A stretch of 64,000 nt of DNA, from the NCBI GenBank assembly GCA_963931925.1, contig OZ007570.1, positions 44,627,691 to 44,691,690 of the forward strand. The letters run 5' to 3'. The position numbers and the translations under genes are program-made. Of the stretch, positions 1-10,300 are shown piece after piece. Position 1 is the first letter of the stretch; the number at the start of each line of letters is the position of its first letter. This stretch comes from Onchidella celtica (taxonomy: Eukaryota > Mollusca > Gastropoda > Systellommatophora > Onchidiidae). A model generated the notes under the pieces. The model did no database searches. It was not told the DNA's origin and saw only the letters and a list, made by a program, of their open reading frames with translations.

Positions 1-597
1 TCTACATACCAGTCATCACTGGAAAGACTCTCTCACTAGTCTTCTCGACTGCTCCCCTTATGTCCGCCCGATGGGCTCTTATTCACAGGTCCGTTCCGTA
101 GGACCTTCTAACTTGCAGTGATAGTAATACAGCGCTTTCGCCTCATTCAGACCCCCCCCCCCCACTACTCACAACAGCACGCTTAACTTACTTGTCTACC
201 GTGAGCCTTTCTTACTCTACACCCGCTCTGTAGCAATCCCCTTAATTGCACTCACTCCACTCGTGACAGGCATTATGTGGGTGGAAATGACGGAGTGTTT
301 CACACCAGTTCCAAAAGTTATGTGGGCAACTGGCTAACTTTAAAGATTTTTAACTGCAAGTACTGGCGTTAGGTAATTTGGTACTCTGATTAAACTGTCA
401 AAACTTCAGTTGTTCAAGAAAGGGGGTTGTTGTTGTTTTTTTCAATTGTGTCTATCTTTAACTGTGTGTCAGACAAGAATTTGTGATTTACACTGAATTG
501 ATAAAAACAATCGATAATTTCTACGATTATATATATACGGCGTCATAACTGGTAATCTCGCAACTTAGTGAGAAAATGGGGATTGTTTATTCACCAG
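1..597. other. Left-edge noncoding DNA, probably intron
   Basis: No coding exon is recognised here. The stretch precedes the acceptor of the VPS4-like terminal exon, so it is probably part of that gene's last intron. It contains a run of about 13 C near 153-166 and otherwise mixed low-complexity sequence. Confidence 0.4.
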
Positions 598-723
598 ATT
601 TGCCCACGAGATGTCGACTTGGATGATTTCCTCAAGTCGCTGGATATCCATAGAACTACAGTCTCTGCAACAGAGTTGCGGAAATTTTCCAGTTTCACAT
701 CAAGCTTTGGCCAGACAGGTTAA
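598..723 (+). CDS. 3'-terminal exon of a VPS4-like AAA ATPase (partial)
   Basis: After an acceptor (TTCACCAG) the frame is open for 41 codons and ends in TAA at 721-723. The peptide has the segment DLDDFLKSL, then RTTVSATELRKFSSFT, and ends in FGQTG. This matches the layout of the C-terminal helix of VPS4 and related meiotic-clade AAA ATPases: an acidic DF..SL segment, a P/T-V-S segment, and a final FGQEG-type end. In VPS4 this helix packs on the AAA core that disassembles ESCRT-III. The Walker A, Walker B and MIT parts would lie left of the window. The fit is by remembered family pattern, so katanin, spastin or fidgetin relatives cannot be excluded, but the FGQ ending favours VPS4. The phase of the upstream junction is inferred. 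Confidence 0.55.
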   Translation: MCPRDVDLDDFLKSLDIHRTTVSATELRKFSSFTSSFGQTG

Positions 724-889
724 ATTCAGCGTGGTCAACGTCTCTCTTCAGCCACAGTGATATATATCGAAATTAAATATCCTGCGTATTTCCTGAATTT
801 GTGCGTGTTATGTGTATGGCTTAGGATATTATGATATATATGTTGTATAGCCCTTAGAGCCTGGTTATTAATGGGATGGAACGCAGCAC

Positions 890-895
890 AATAAA
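890..895 (+). promoter_or_regulatory. AATAAA polyadenylation signal
   Basis: An AATAAA lies 167 bases after the stop of the VPS4-like exon and could end its 3' UTR. It is followed by an ATT-type run at about 903-920, which is also how some LINE or SINE tails look, so a retroelement tail is an alternative. Confidence 0.4.
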
Positions 896-1459
896 TATTA
901 CGTATTATTATTATTATTATCCCAAAGGAGGAATTTCAATATTATTAGACCGTTACCATGTTTTCTTTTTTCTTTTATACATATAGAGAGAAGATATGTG
1001 GAGCACCAATTAGTCGGAATAACATGAAATTTCTATGTGATGATGTATGTAACACAGGATGTTTTGTTTAAGTAATATTATTCTTGCTTTTGAATTGAGT
1101 ATAGCATTCGTTGTGGGCTTGAACTACTTGTACTGTTGGTTTTATGATTTATTACTTAGGTTTTGATTCTTTGTTATTGTTCGCTTTCATTCATCATCGA
1201 AACATTTCTTCATAGTTAGCTAGTGTCTTTAAGAAACACGTTTTGAACTACACTTCAGTTAAATTTTGTATTTCTGTGTAGATTCAAATAATTATACTTA
1301 TTGTTAACATTACGAGTTGTTTACGAATTATGTGTGCTTCGTGGCAGCATTGAGCAAATAAAGAGTGTAGGCGTGTTACAATGGCGTTGTCTTCTCTTTG
1401 CCAAAAAAAGCAATACAGTTTTGTTTGTTAAAGAAGAGGACAATGGAAAGATTGAAGAA

Positions 1460-1770
1460 GAACTAAGTGCAAATGCCCAGAGCCGTGGTCCTCCGAAAAC
1501 AAATATCTTCAGACAGACTGAAAAAGGGCGAAAGAATTTGGAAGGATGTATGACAGTAGATGGACAAAACGCTGCACTGAATGGCAATCAAGGACAGGAA
1601 GAAGAACAAGAGGACGACCAAGAAGAAGCTGGCAACACGATATAAAACAAAGGGGAGGAACATCATGTATGGAGAAACCATCGGACGGAAAAGAATGGAA
1701 ATATTATCGGACGGCTACATCCTGCAGTGGATGAACAATGCCTGTGACGAGGACAAGGACAATACAAATT
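1460..1770 (+). pseudogene. Degenerate 3' end of a LINE ORF
   Basis: One frame reads RWTKRCTEW, then RTGRRTRGRPRRSWQHDI; a neighbouring frame continues with GRKRMEILSDGYILQWM. Arginine-rich RGRPRRRW..DI followed by EGYxLQW is the usual C-terminal tail of non-LTR endonuclease/reverse-transcriptase proteins. The signal changes frame, so this is a decayed relic. No reverse transcriptase core is present upstream. It is a different family from the LINE at 54.5 kb, whose tail reads RKRGRPKATWRRTI. Confidence 0.5.
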
Positions 1771-2500
1771 ACAAGTTTGCAGTTTGGAGCGCGTTCTGGG
1801 TACGAATTGAGGCATTGTTCCCCCTCACCATCTACCCCTTCTTTCTATCCCCACCCCTTCTCCTCTCCCTCTCCCATTCTCTCTCCGTCTCAGATAGTTT
1901 CCAAAAATCTAGACCTGCCCATATTTTCTCTGACAAAACTGCAAAAGATCTGTGGATCGAGTCACAGCGAAGCTTGAAATGAAGAGAAAATGTGGCAAAA
2001 AGAAAAAGTATGTAGCAAGGCCTCGCGTCAGAAATAATATAGAAAGGATACAATGAAACGCAAAGGAAAAGGAAAGAAGTCAAGCTTTCGGTACCGGTAT
2101 ATTTACCTTCGCGAGGAAAGAAATGTAGGCTATTAAGATACGAAATTAAACAAATGAACAACACTGTAGAACGTCTAATAAAAGCGACTAGTTAACGCAT
2201 GCGAGACCTAAATTCGCATAATCGGGGCGCAGCAAGGAGTCTTGATGAAAGTATTTCGGTTTTCAAAGACAGCCACATTACCCTCTTGAAACAACCTGGC
2301 CATTCTCCGGCGCGCATTAGTGCACTACGCACGCTGTTCTTATCAGGGAAAAACTGCACCGAATTGAATGCTCTTGAAAGTTTCAAATGAGGGGAGCCAA
2401 ACGAAAGCCGAAAGTCCAGAGAGTACACCAAGCAAGAACGGAGTGAGTGGAATCAAAGACATAGAGAAAAAAAAGAAGAAAAGAAAACGCTTTTGGTGGT

Positions 2501-2686
2501 CTTGTCCTCAGCATCCGCTCCGCTATGTTTAAGGAAAATGACGTATGAAAAACTCTCTTTGCCTCTATAGCGATGAGGGGCGAAGCGGAACGGATGCCGT
2601 GGCCCAAGTACATGTATACAGAGGCAAAGAGTGTTTTACCTCATTGTCCGTAAAAATAGCGGAGCGAAGCGGATGTTGTGGACAAG
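2501..2686. repeat. Imperfect inverted repeat (foldback), arms about 70 bp
   Basis: The left arm (about 2501-2569) is matched in reverse complement by the right arm (about 2615-2686). Shared blocks include GCATCCGCT, GCTCCGCTAT and CTCTTTGCCTCT. The loop is about 45 bases and itself repeats the GCGAAGCGGA theme. No target-site duplication was identified. It could be a foldback-type or MITE remnant. Confidence 0.65.
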
Positions 2687-2732
2687 AGCAGTTAGTATCA
2701 GTAATTATCAAAAGACGCGTTGTCATCTGATT

Positions 2733-2769
2733 ATACACCATGGAGCTATTAGTACCTCCATGGTATACA
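2733..2769. repeat. Short hairpin containing CCATGGAG/CTCCATGG
   Basis: The arms TACACCATGGAG and CTCCATGGTATA pair with one mismatch around a 10-base loop. It lies just downstream of the 2.5 kb foldback. No function is assigned. Confidence 0.5.
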
Positions 2770-3365
2770 CATTTTGAAGCGTTTACTCTCTGCAGTTTAG
2801 TCAGTAACTAATGCTAAGCATCGGCATGTCCAGAAATGTATATAAGCATAATAATGGTTGTTGACTGATGATGATGTGTGTGTGCAGGATTTCTGATTTT
2901 AGTCATGTTAGGAAATGAAATCTGCTAGGACACCGTGCCGATATTTTGAGGGTGCCATCCAAATCACAAGGAGTCGGGGCCATTCCATTTCCAACAAATT
3001 TTGTCACGAACTGTTAAAAGATAAAAGAGAATCTCATATTACATAATATAATAATATGCTTGAATTGATTTAGAGAGAAGTGCACATATCCTTTATATTA
3101 TTGCTGTTTACACCGACGACTACGGACTCAAATTTATGAGAAGTGTAAGTAATAATAAATATAAGCTTATATAAGAATGTATTGTATTTGTCACCTGTAC
3201 AAATATACTTTGAATTTGGATATTAATCTAGCAAGCACGGTAGCATGTACAAATCTAAGTTGCTATTTTTTGTTCTGACAAATTTGAATCGGGACTTATC
3301 ATGAAAGTGAATCAAGAAAAATGTTTCAAAATGAATTAATCATTTTAATTAATTTAATCACCACT

Positions 3366-3410
3366 TGTATGTGTGTGCGCGCGCGCGTGTGTGTGTGCGT
3401 GTGTGCGTTT
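3366..3410. repeat. (GT)n/(GC)n microsatellite
   Basis: An alternating purine-pyrimidine run: GT units, then GC units, then GT again. This composition can adopt Z-DNA, but it is an ordinary microsatellite. Confidence 0.85.
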
Positions 3411-4164
3411 TATGTCTCTCTGGACCCTGTTCGAGTAAATAATTTATCTGGGGGGAAACCAGTGTCGAGAGTGGTCCTTAAGTGCTTTAAACCGAAGAGT
3501 CACGGAGCAAAACTCTCACACACACCACACCTGGTCGAATCACGAGCCGAGGTGGCAATATGAATGGGAAGTAATAATACCCCAGAAATGTTTGTATTTA
3601 TTGCTTCCCTTGACAAAACAAACTGCCAATGTCACCTGTCCACCGGAACGACCCGTCCGCGCGCTTTACCTGTAAGTGTAAGGCAAGCCGTGTCAAAATG
3701 AGTCACACCGGAAATGAAACTTTTTAAACTGTGTAGGAGGCTACCAAACTGGCAACTTACCTGACAGTGACAGCATTCTAACATTGCTTCCGGGGTTTGT
3801 AGGCCTACATTTTGTAATTGTAGACGACATATTTAGTTAGTGAGCATTAGATCTATGTTATGTAAGTAAATAATTCATACTTGCTCCATATATCTAGAAC
3901 ATGTTTGTCGAGTGAAATTATAACGTCAGCTTAGGCGATAGAAATAGTTTTAAGTGAGCTCCAGTCAAGAAAATTGAAATGCCCAGTGGGCTTGATCACC
4001 TCCAAAGGCTAAGCACACCACTGAGTCGTAACTCGCCAGGATTAGATTTTTAGATCGCTTTTGATTTCATGTTTACAGATGTCCATGGCTGATTTATTGT
4101 TTTTGTCCAGCACAAGGCTTGTGTGATGACATTATCCGCCAACATTATCAGCGGATACTACTTT

Positions 4165-5035
4165 TACTAATACTAGACTGCCTAGGTTTATCCGCCGATA
4201 ATGTTGGTAGATACTGCATAAGGGCGTCTGTCAGTAGGTTTTTCATCAGGGAAAACTGGGAGAAAATGACCGACTTTGTTGTTGGTCGTTGTCATTATTT
4301 GATGTGGTAATTAGAGAGATATTGTGTTCCTTTGATTAAACCGCTTTTCAGTACATGTATGTGCTCTACGACCTGGAACTGGAAATCAAATCTCTCGCTA
4401 AAACTAACATTAAAGTAAGTGGAAGCTTTACATAACAGAGGAGGGAGAAGGCAATGTCACGATACATGTGGTTAGTAAAGTAAGCGAATGGTTTAAAAAA
4501 TAATTTTTTCACCTGAATGGCCTGACTTAGGGGCAGAAAAAGCGCAGAGGTCTTGGGAAAATGATAAAACGTGTGTTAAACGGCATGTAAATGCAGAAAA
4601 TTCTTGATTTGGGGCCTTCCATTTCACAATTAAACCTACTGCATATCAATTTATCATCACAAGTACTTTATCCAAATATCATAGGGGCCACTTACGATTT
4701 TTCCACCACTATTGTTGTTATTGCGCCCTGAAGTAAACACGATACACGTGTTCACAAAGGCCCGATTGACCCGACTGCCAAGGTTATTGGCAACACTTGA
4801 ATGATCGGCTGACTGGCCACTGGCTATCCCCGCACGGGCATTACGTGGACGGGTTCATTCATCGTGGGACGAGGGTTAAAAGCAACAGAATATCTTTCTA
4901 ATTACCACATCAAATGAAGACAGTGATCAACAACAAAGTCAATCATTTTCTCTAAGTTTTGCCTGATGCAAAACCTACTGGCAGATACCTTTATGCAGCA
5001 TTTCCCCAAGTATTACTAGGTAGTCCAAACTGATT
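4165..5035. repeat. Long inverted arrangement of a repeat end
   Basis: The segment from about 4165 to 4320 reappears in reverse complement, more diverged, at about 4880-5035. Shared blocks include the GTAGGTTTT..CATCAGG region, GACTTTGTTGTTG and CATTTGATGTGGTAATTAG. Between the arms lies the rest of the element copy described at 4213-4879. Either two copies sit head to head or a second copy was inverted by recombination. A small extra inverted repeat (CCAACATTATC..GCGGATA against TATCCGCCGATAATGTTGG) lies at 4138-4206. Confidence 0.6.
4213..4879 (+). mobile_element. Copy of the piggyBac-like MITE, left part missing
   Basis: About 660 bases match 16028-16691 in the same orientation with scattered differences and a few indels. 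The right terminus is the same type: GGACGAGGG followed by TTAA at 4876-4879. The left 470 bases of the full-length copy, including its left TIR, are not present here. No transposase reading frame is seen, so it would be non-autonomous. Confidence 0.7.
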
Positions 5036-5155
5036 TTTACTTTTTATCACAACTCACCAGTTATTGTCTAATCTGTTGGAGCTTGCTTTTCTAAGAATTT
5101 TCATATCAAATTTGTCATTCTGGCTAAAGCAGTGTTCCCTACAGGATTTTTTTGT

Positions 5156-5174
5156 GAGAGTCATCATGACTCTC
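5156..5174. repeat. 19-nt palindrome, 9-bp arms
   Basis: GAGAGTCAT, one central base, then ATGACTCTC. The half-site GAGAGTCAT recurs about 15 bases downstream. This may be a repeat remnant. Confidence 0.6.
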
Positions 5175-6869
5175 AGCTGTAAATTGTGAGAGTCATTGTC
5201 AGATATTGAATAATTCGCCATGAAAACAATTCAAAACAGAAAAACTAATCATATTTCACGAGAAGAGGAAGGGCCGCAACTCTCAACGCATTAGGCCTAA
5301 GTCAGAGGCACGCATGAACGCATTTCCGAGAAATATTTGCCGTTTCTGAGAACACTGCACCGTGATAATCACACAGTCGCACTTCTGCGGAAAGCCGGAC
5401 TTTCATGACGCACAGACACCCCCAAATTTTGTAATTGGTGCGTCAGTAAAACTCTGTGTGGATTTTTCCCTGCGTCATGTCATCCTGTCTGTGCGCCTCA
5501 GACGCACGCGCGTGCGTTATCGGGAACACTGTAAAGGGTTGAAAGTTATGGCATTTTCAAAAGTGAAAAAACACCTCGAATTTGCTACCTTTAGCAGATT
5601 GCACAATAGTCCAACTTTGACCACCCATAAAATGACTGTTTATTGAGCCACAGCATTAAAAATTATGTTTTCAAGTCAAGGGGGTGTACATTACGCTCAA
5701 TTTTTTTCGAGGGGTACAAATATTGTCCAAGCATCTCATTTTACTTTTATTAATCATCAAACATCATCCGACATCAATTTTGTGTGAACTCTTAGTCTTA
5801 CAAGGGAGACAAAAACAATGTTTTTATTTTTTTTAAATTGAAAATTAGGCCAATCGCGTAGCCATTGACTTAGCACTAAGTGTCAGGATTGGGTGACGAA
5901 ATTAACTATTGGGTGGGTCTGTAAAAACAGTCGGCGCTTTGCACCGAAACATGCCCTAAGTCTAATTTTGGCACACCCTGAAAATACAAAGGCTGAGGTT
6001 TATGTGCGTATAATTTTGATCCTGATCTATTAAAGTTTCCGCCAGTTTCTCGATCAACAAACTTTTCAACAAACAATTTTTAAAGGAAATTCAACTTAAA
6101 ACAGGATGAAAAATACATTGAATTAAACCTCATTTATCTGGCTTTCTGTGTGAGTTATTTTCAAACACGTGCGCTACATCGGCGTGATGCGCCGTGGTCC
6201 TTTGTTATGAGCGGGTCAAATCGGTATGTGCGACTGAGGGCGAAAACGGCAAGACTGTGTCTTGTTCAAGCAATAAAAACACATGGCTACAAAAGATAAT
6301 ATACTTTGACAGAGCAAGTCTTGAACTTTATATTGTGGTAAAATACATGCCGTTTTACCTAAACTTACAGCAGTAATAGCCTTGTAATGCTGGCCTAAAA
6401 TTATGCCAAAACGGGATTTCGCCCCTTCAGCGGGGCAGTTTGGACTACCTAGTGTAGTATTACATTTGGAATTCATAATTACACATAGAACAGCCTCTCA
6501 AATAAGCAGATGGCCCACTTCTTATCATTTTGCATGTAGATAACAACATCAAAGTCAAAAGTTTCCCTTAGATTTTCCCTAGTTCAAACTTCTGACCATC
6601 AGCACAATTACATGAGCATGATGCAGAGTTACTACTTTTCATCGTACTCCGCATAATCAGACACTACCATTTTGTTAAATATAGTAGGGATGGCAGGATG
6701 GATAAACAAATGAAAATGACATAAAAGAAAAAAAGCGATTGGTGGGAACAACCAAGTAAACAAGCAGGAGATGCTGCATTGCTATACACTAGAGTGGCTT
6801 CCGGCAGGACCAGGTTTGCAGATTGAGAGACACCAAAGTGGCCCTGTGTGCTTCCCAGGTTGCAGGCAG

Positions 6870-6889
6870 GAGGCCACTATAGTGGCCTC
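6870..6889. repeat. Perfect 20-bp palindrome GAGGCCACTA/TAGTGGCCTC
   Basis: A perfect 10+10 palindrome. A related imperfect version (GAGGCCACTA..TTGGCCTC) sits inside the left end of the piggyBac-like element at about 15581. The flanks here (GCAGGCAGGAGGCC) also resemble that left end, so this may be a decayed terminus of the same or a related family. Confidence 0.6.
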
Positions 6890-7398
6890 ACACAGGACTC
6901 AGAGAACATGAAACTGTTCGTTCAGACATGTGTTGCATTCGGGAGTCCGTCTGTTTGAAATAATGGTGACTGTGCAAACAGTGGAAATAAGAAAGTCAGA
7001 CATCAGATATGTGAGATATATATTATCAAAGTGTGAGCAGTTTCAGATCTCTGTATTCATTTGTCAAAATATGTATAAATGCATTAACATGTACAAGACT
7101 TTTTAGCTGTCAATCATTCAAAAGTGAAGATGACTGAATCTGGACAGCATCTTAGTTTTCCCAAGAGCCGCAGATTTAGAAAGGTAGAAAACATCCCAGC
7201 TAATACTACACTTTGGGGTCCTGAAATGATGTTAGTCATTAGTTTTTACATTGGTTAAAAAAAAAAAAACGGTTGATACATAGTCTGGAAGTGCCGTACA
7301 GTGAATTGCCATGTGGTGTGCCTATGGAGAACAAGTGAAGGTCACATTTGGATGGTTGATGTTTGCATATTTTTAATCCCCAGCAGTAGTTCAAAATC

Positions 7399-10300
7399 AT
7401 GGCAGCAAATCCCTATGACCCAGTCACAACTACAGATGTCACACAGCTTGCAGATGATGACTGGGGGCTGTCTTTGCCTCCTATTAGGTACAAGAAGTAT
7501 TCAGGAACCTCAAGGTGATGTACTGAATTCTAAATATATAGAGCTAATTAATGAATGCATACTTTCCTCAATTCAGTGAGCCATTGGCAACACAGGAGTT
7601 CAAACATTAGAGGAACATGTAGTCAGGTTCAGCGTCAAATGTTCACATGAACCACATTGGGTGTATTTCATTACAGTTTTGAAGTACGCTTGTCAGAAAT
7701 GTAAAGCTCACATGGGCATCCCCAGCGGACTTGGAAAGTGTCCCACTATAATGATATATTGTATTGGCCAGTGGTGCAAGGAAGAGGATGTGAAATTATC
7801 TTTTGATATATTATTGTATTATATATTGCAAGCAGATAGGTATAGATATCACCATTGATATAGTTGATAAGTCAACCATTACTATCAGACCAGTTATGAA
7901 GGCATGTCTTCAAGAATGTATATTGAAAATGCCAGTTTTAGCAGCTAACAACAGACAGTCAAAAGCATTGCATGCTGGATTTCTTGGTTGTATGAAAAAC
8001 CATTATTTTATTAAAAAGCTTGTTATTGAGGCCAGAGTTTTTGCTCATAAAATATGTTCAAAGTTAGTTAATAAATTTCCGTGTGCAGGTTCAAGTCCCT
8101 GTGTGATTCACTGCGTCGGCATCCACGATATGTCATCACTGCTTTAGCAGCAGCTGGTGTCATTATCCTTCTCATAGTCATCATTGCTGTAGCATCTAGA
8201 AGTGAAAAACCCACAAGTCCTTTTGAAGATTATGGCACGTGGCAAAATCCAAAGCAGGGTGAGAGCTAAAAAGCATTTATATAAAAAGATGCTCTGCAGC
8301 TGGAGTTTTTTCATAAATTGTCTCAGGTTTCTGCATTTTTTTTAGCTCTTGGTTCCCAGTAATGTGGCAAAATAAATTGATCTGTTAAAATCCAAATTCT
8401 TAATCATATACAGTGCAATCCTAATATCTCGACATCATTGGGACCGGCTGAATTGCGTTGAGTAAAGGGAAAGTCGAAATAACAGATTTGTGGTGGAAGA
8501 GAGCAAAAAACATAAGCGGGAGGGGGGTGGGGGGGGGGGGGGGTGTGTTTAAACATCACCATCATGGGAAACTTGTCCAATAAATAACTCAGTTATGTCC
8601 CTCGCTTCCTCAAACTATCAGCATACTGTCACTCGTTCCTCCAGTATCATTGTGTGAAGCAGTTGCATGGCAAACGTTTGCCAATTTCAGCGACATGCTG
8701 TAGCTATACATCAGATGCGCAGTGTTTTACCTTTTCTTTTTAACCACGACCTGGCTTTCTTGAGAAGAAGTGATGACGCCAGTAGACACAGTATGGCAGT
8801 GCACTGAGAGATCAAGGCCTAGTATCAGCGGCACACGAATGTTTTTGTGGAAAAAAAAAGGTTGGGTCACACAGTTCGTAGTATCTAGTACTATGTACTT
8901 TTACTGCCATGCGCTTATGCAAAACACTCCACACTCGGGTTATCGAAGCCAAGGGTCATCCTCTTTGTCCACCCGCCCCCTCTCCTACCCATCCCCGCAG
9001 GCACTGCAAAGAGAAATGAAGAGGTTGTATATGCGGGGAATTGGCATGGGCATTTTGGGCAGCACAGTAGTAGATCTAGTGCTCTGGTTGAGGAGAAATG
9101 TGTGGATATAAGAGGAAAGAATGGAATAACACGTCGACATACGGGGAAATATTTAGTAGCATCAAGGAAGGAATAGGTCGGGACTTAAAAATTGTGTCAA
9201 GTTACCCAGAATATGTACAAAAGCCATGTCGAGATAAATGGATTGGACTGTATCAATTCTTGATTGCATGCAAGTATTTGATGAAGTTTACTTTCAATTT
9301 CAAATTCCAGATACATTTGCCACATCATAAACATAGACTTTATCCAACAAAGTTTCTAAGTATGAGAATAAATGTTTATGTGTTGTTGTAGATTTTTAAA
9401 TAATGAAAGTTCATGATTTTTAAAAATTCATTTATGATGCTATGGGGTAATGCAATGAGAGTTTTGCCCACACATTGAATGTTATTAAAATCTTTAAAAT
9501 GAATTTTGACGTAATTTGAATGACAGAATCACTACTGTTTTTCTTTCAGGGTTAGTGTTTTATCCTAAACCAGCAAGTGGATCAGTTGTGATATCCTTCA
9601 AAGCAAAGGATTTTCGAGATCTAAAGGATGGTCCCATCGAGGAATCTCTAAATCGTGTCATAGACAGTATGTCATGTTTGTTGTCTTATATAACACTAGG
9701 ATTAAAATTAAAATACATTTCTCAGGTCTGTTTTAGCAACATCTATAGAGTTCAAGTGCCAAGTTCCTGTTTGAATTCTTCTGAAGAGATAGATTTGTAT
9801 CATGTCATAGCTATTTGAAATGATTTTGCAGGCATACCGTGTCCACCAAGCTACAGTGAACCACTTTCACTGAAATATTTTTTGCTTGGGGAGAGGGAGG
9901 GAAGAATGATGAGAGGTTTATACTTGTTCATGTTTGTCTTGCGCCTGGCATTGGAGTATTGACAGTATTTGTCTTTCTGAATATTTTTAGATGTTAGTTT
10001 TAACCCCTTTGCTGTGCTATGGACGTACAGCCGTATGTTCTAAAATCAATAGTGCTAGTGCACTGTGGACATTTTGCCTACAAATCCGTGGTGAGAGTGC
10101 ACTGTTCAGTGTACAGCAGGGAAAAAAACAAGCAACGCCTAACAGTGAAGGCGTTATCGTCTAACCAGGTTCACCTTTTTAACTCATTGATTTTCCCGCA
10201 GAATTTTACAGTTGGACCCCAGGTAAATTTGTGACATGTGAAATTCTGCATATGACTTTCTAAATCATACACAAGTTTGTTGTGGATAGAGCCAGACTAC

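Larger units (their letters stand above)
924..7398. other. Repeat-rich intergenic DNA
   Basis: No host coding exon is recognised. The stretch holds a LINE relic (about 1.46-1.77 kb), a foldback (2.50-2.69 kb), a GT/GC microsatellite (3.37-3.41 kb), a piggyBac-type element copy with an inverted partner (4.2-5.0 kb) and a 20-bp palindrome (6.87 kb). The last few hundred bases should carry the promoter and 5' UTR of the beta-subunit gene. A possible acceptor (CCCCAG) just before the ATG at 7399 hints at a noncoding first exon, which I could not locate. Confidence 0.5.

Noticed and set aside
5362-5646. Plus-strand 94-codon frame
   Set aside because: Lies over imperfect inverted repeats of TGACGCACAGAC type, has no motif, and is not supported by splice sites.
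8081-8105. GGTTCAAGTCC, resembling a tRNA T-arm (B box)
   Set aside because: It is the start of exon 2 of the beta-subunit gene; no A box or cloverleaf surrounds it.
8411-8970. CAGTGCAATCC..CTCGACAT, reminiscent of a pogo/Tigger terminus
   Set aside because: No convincing inverted partner was found within intron 2 of the beta-subunit gene.
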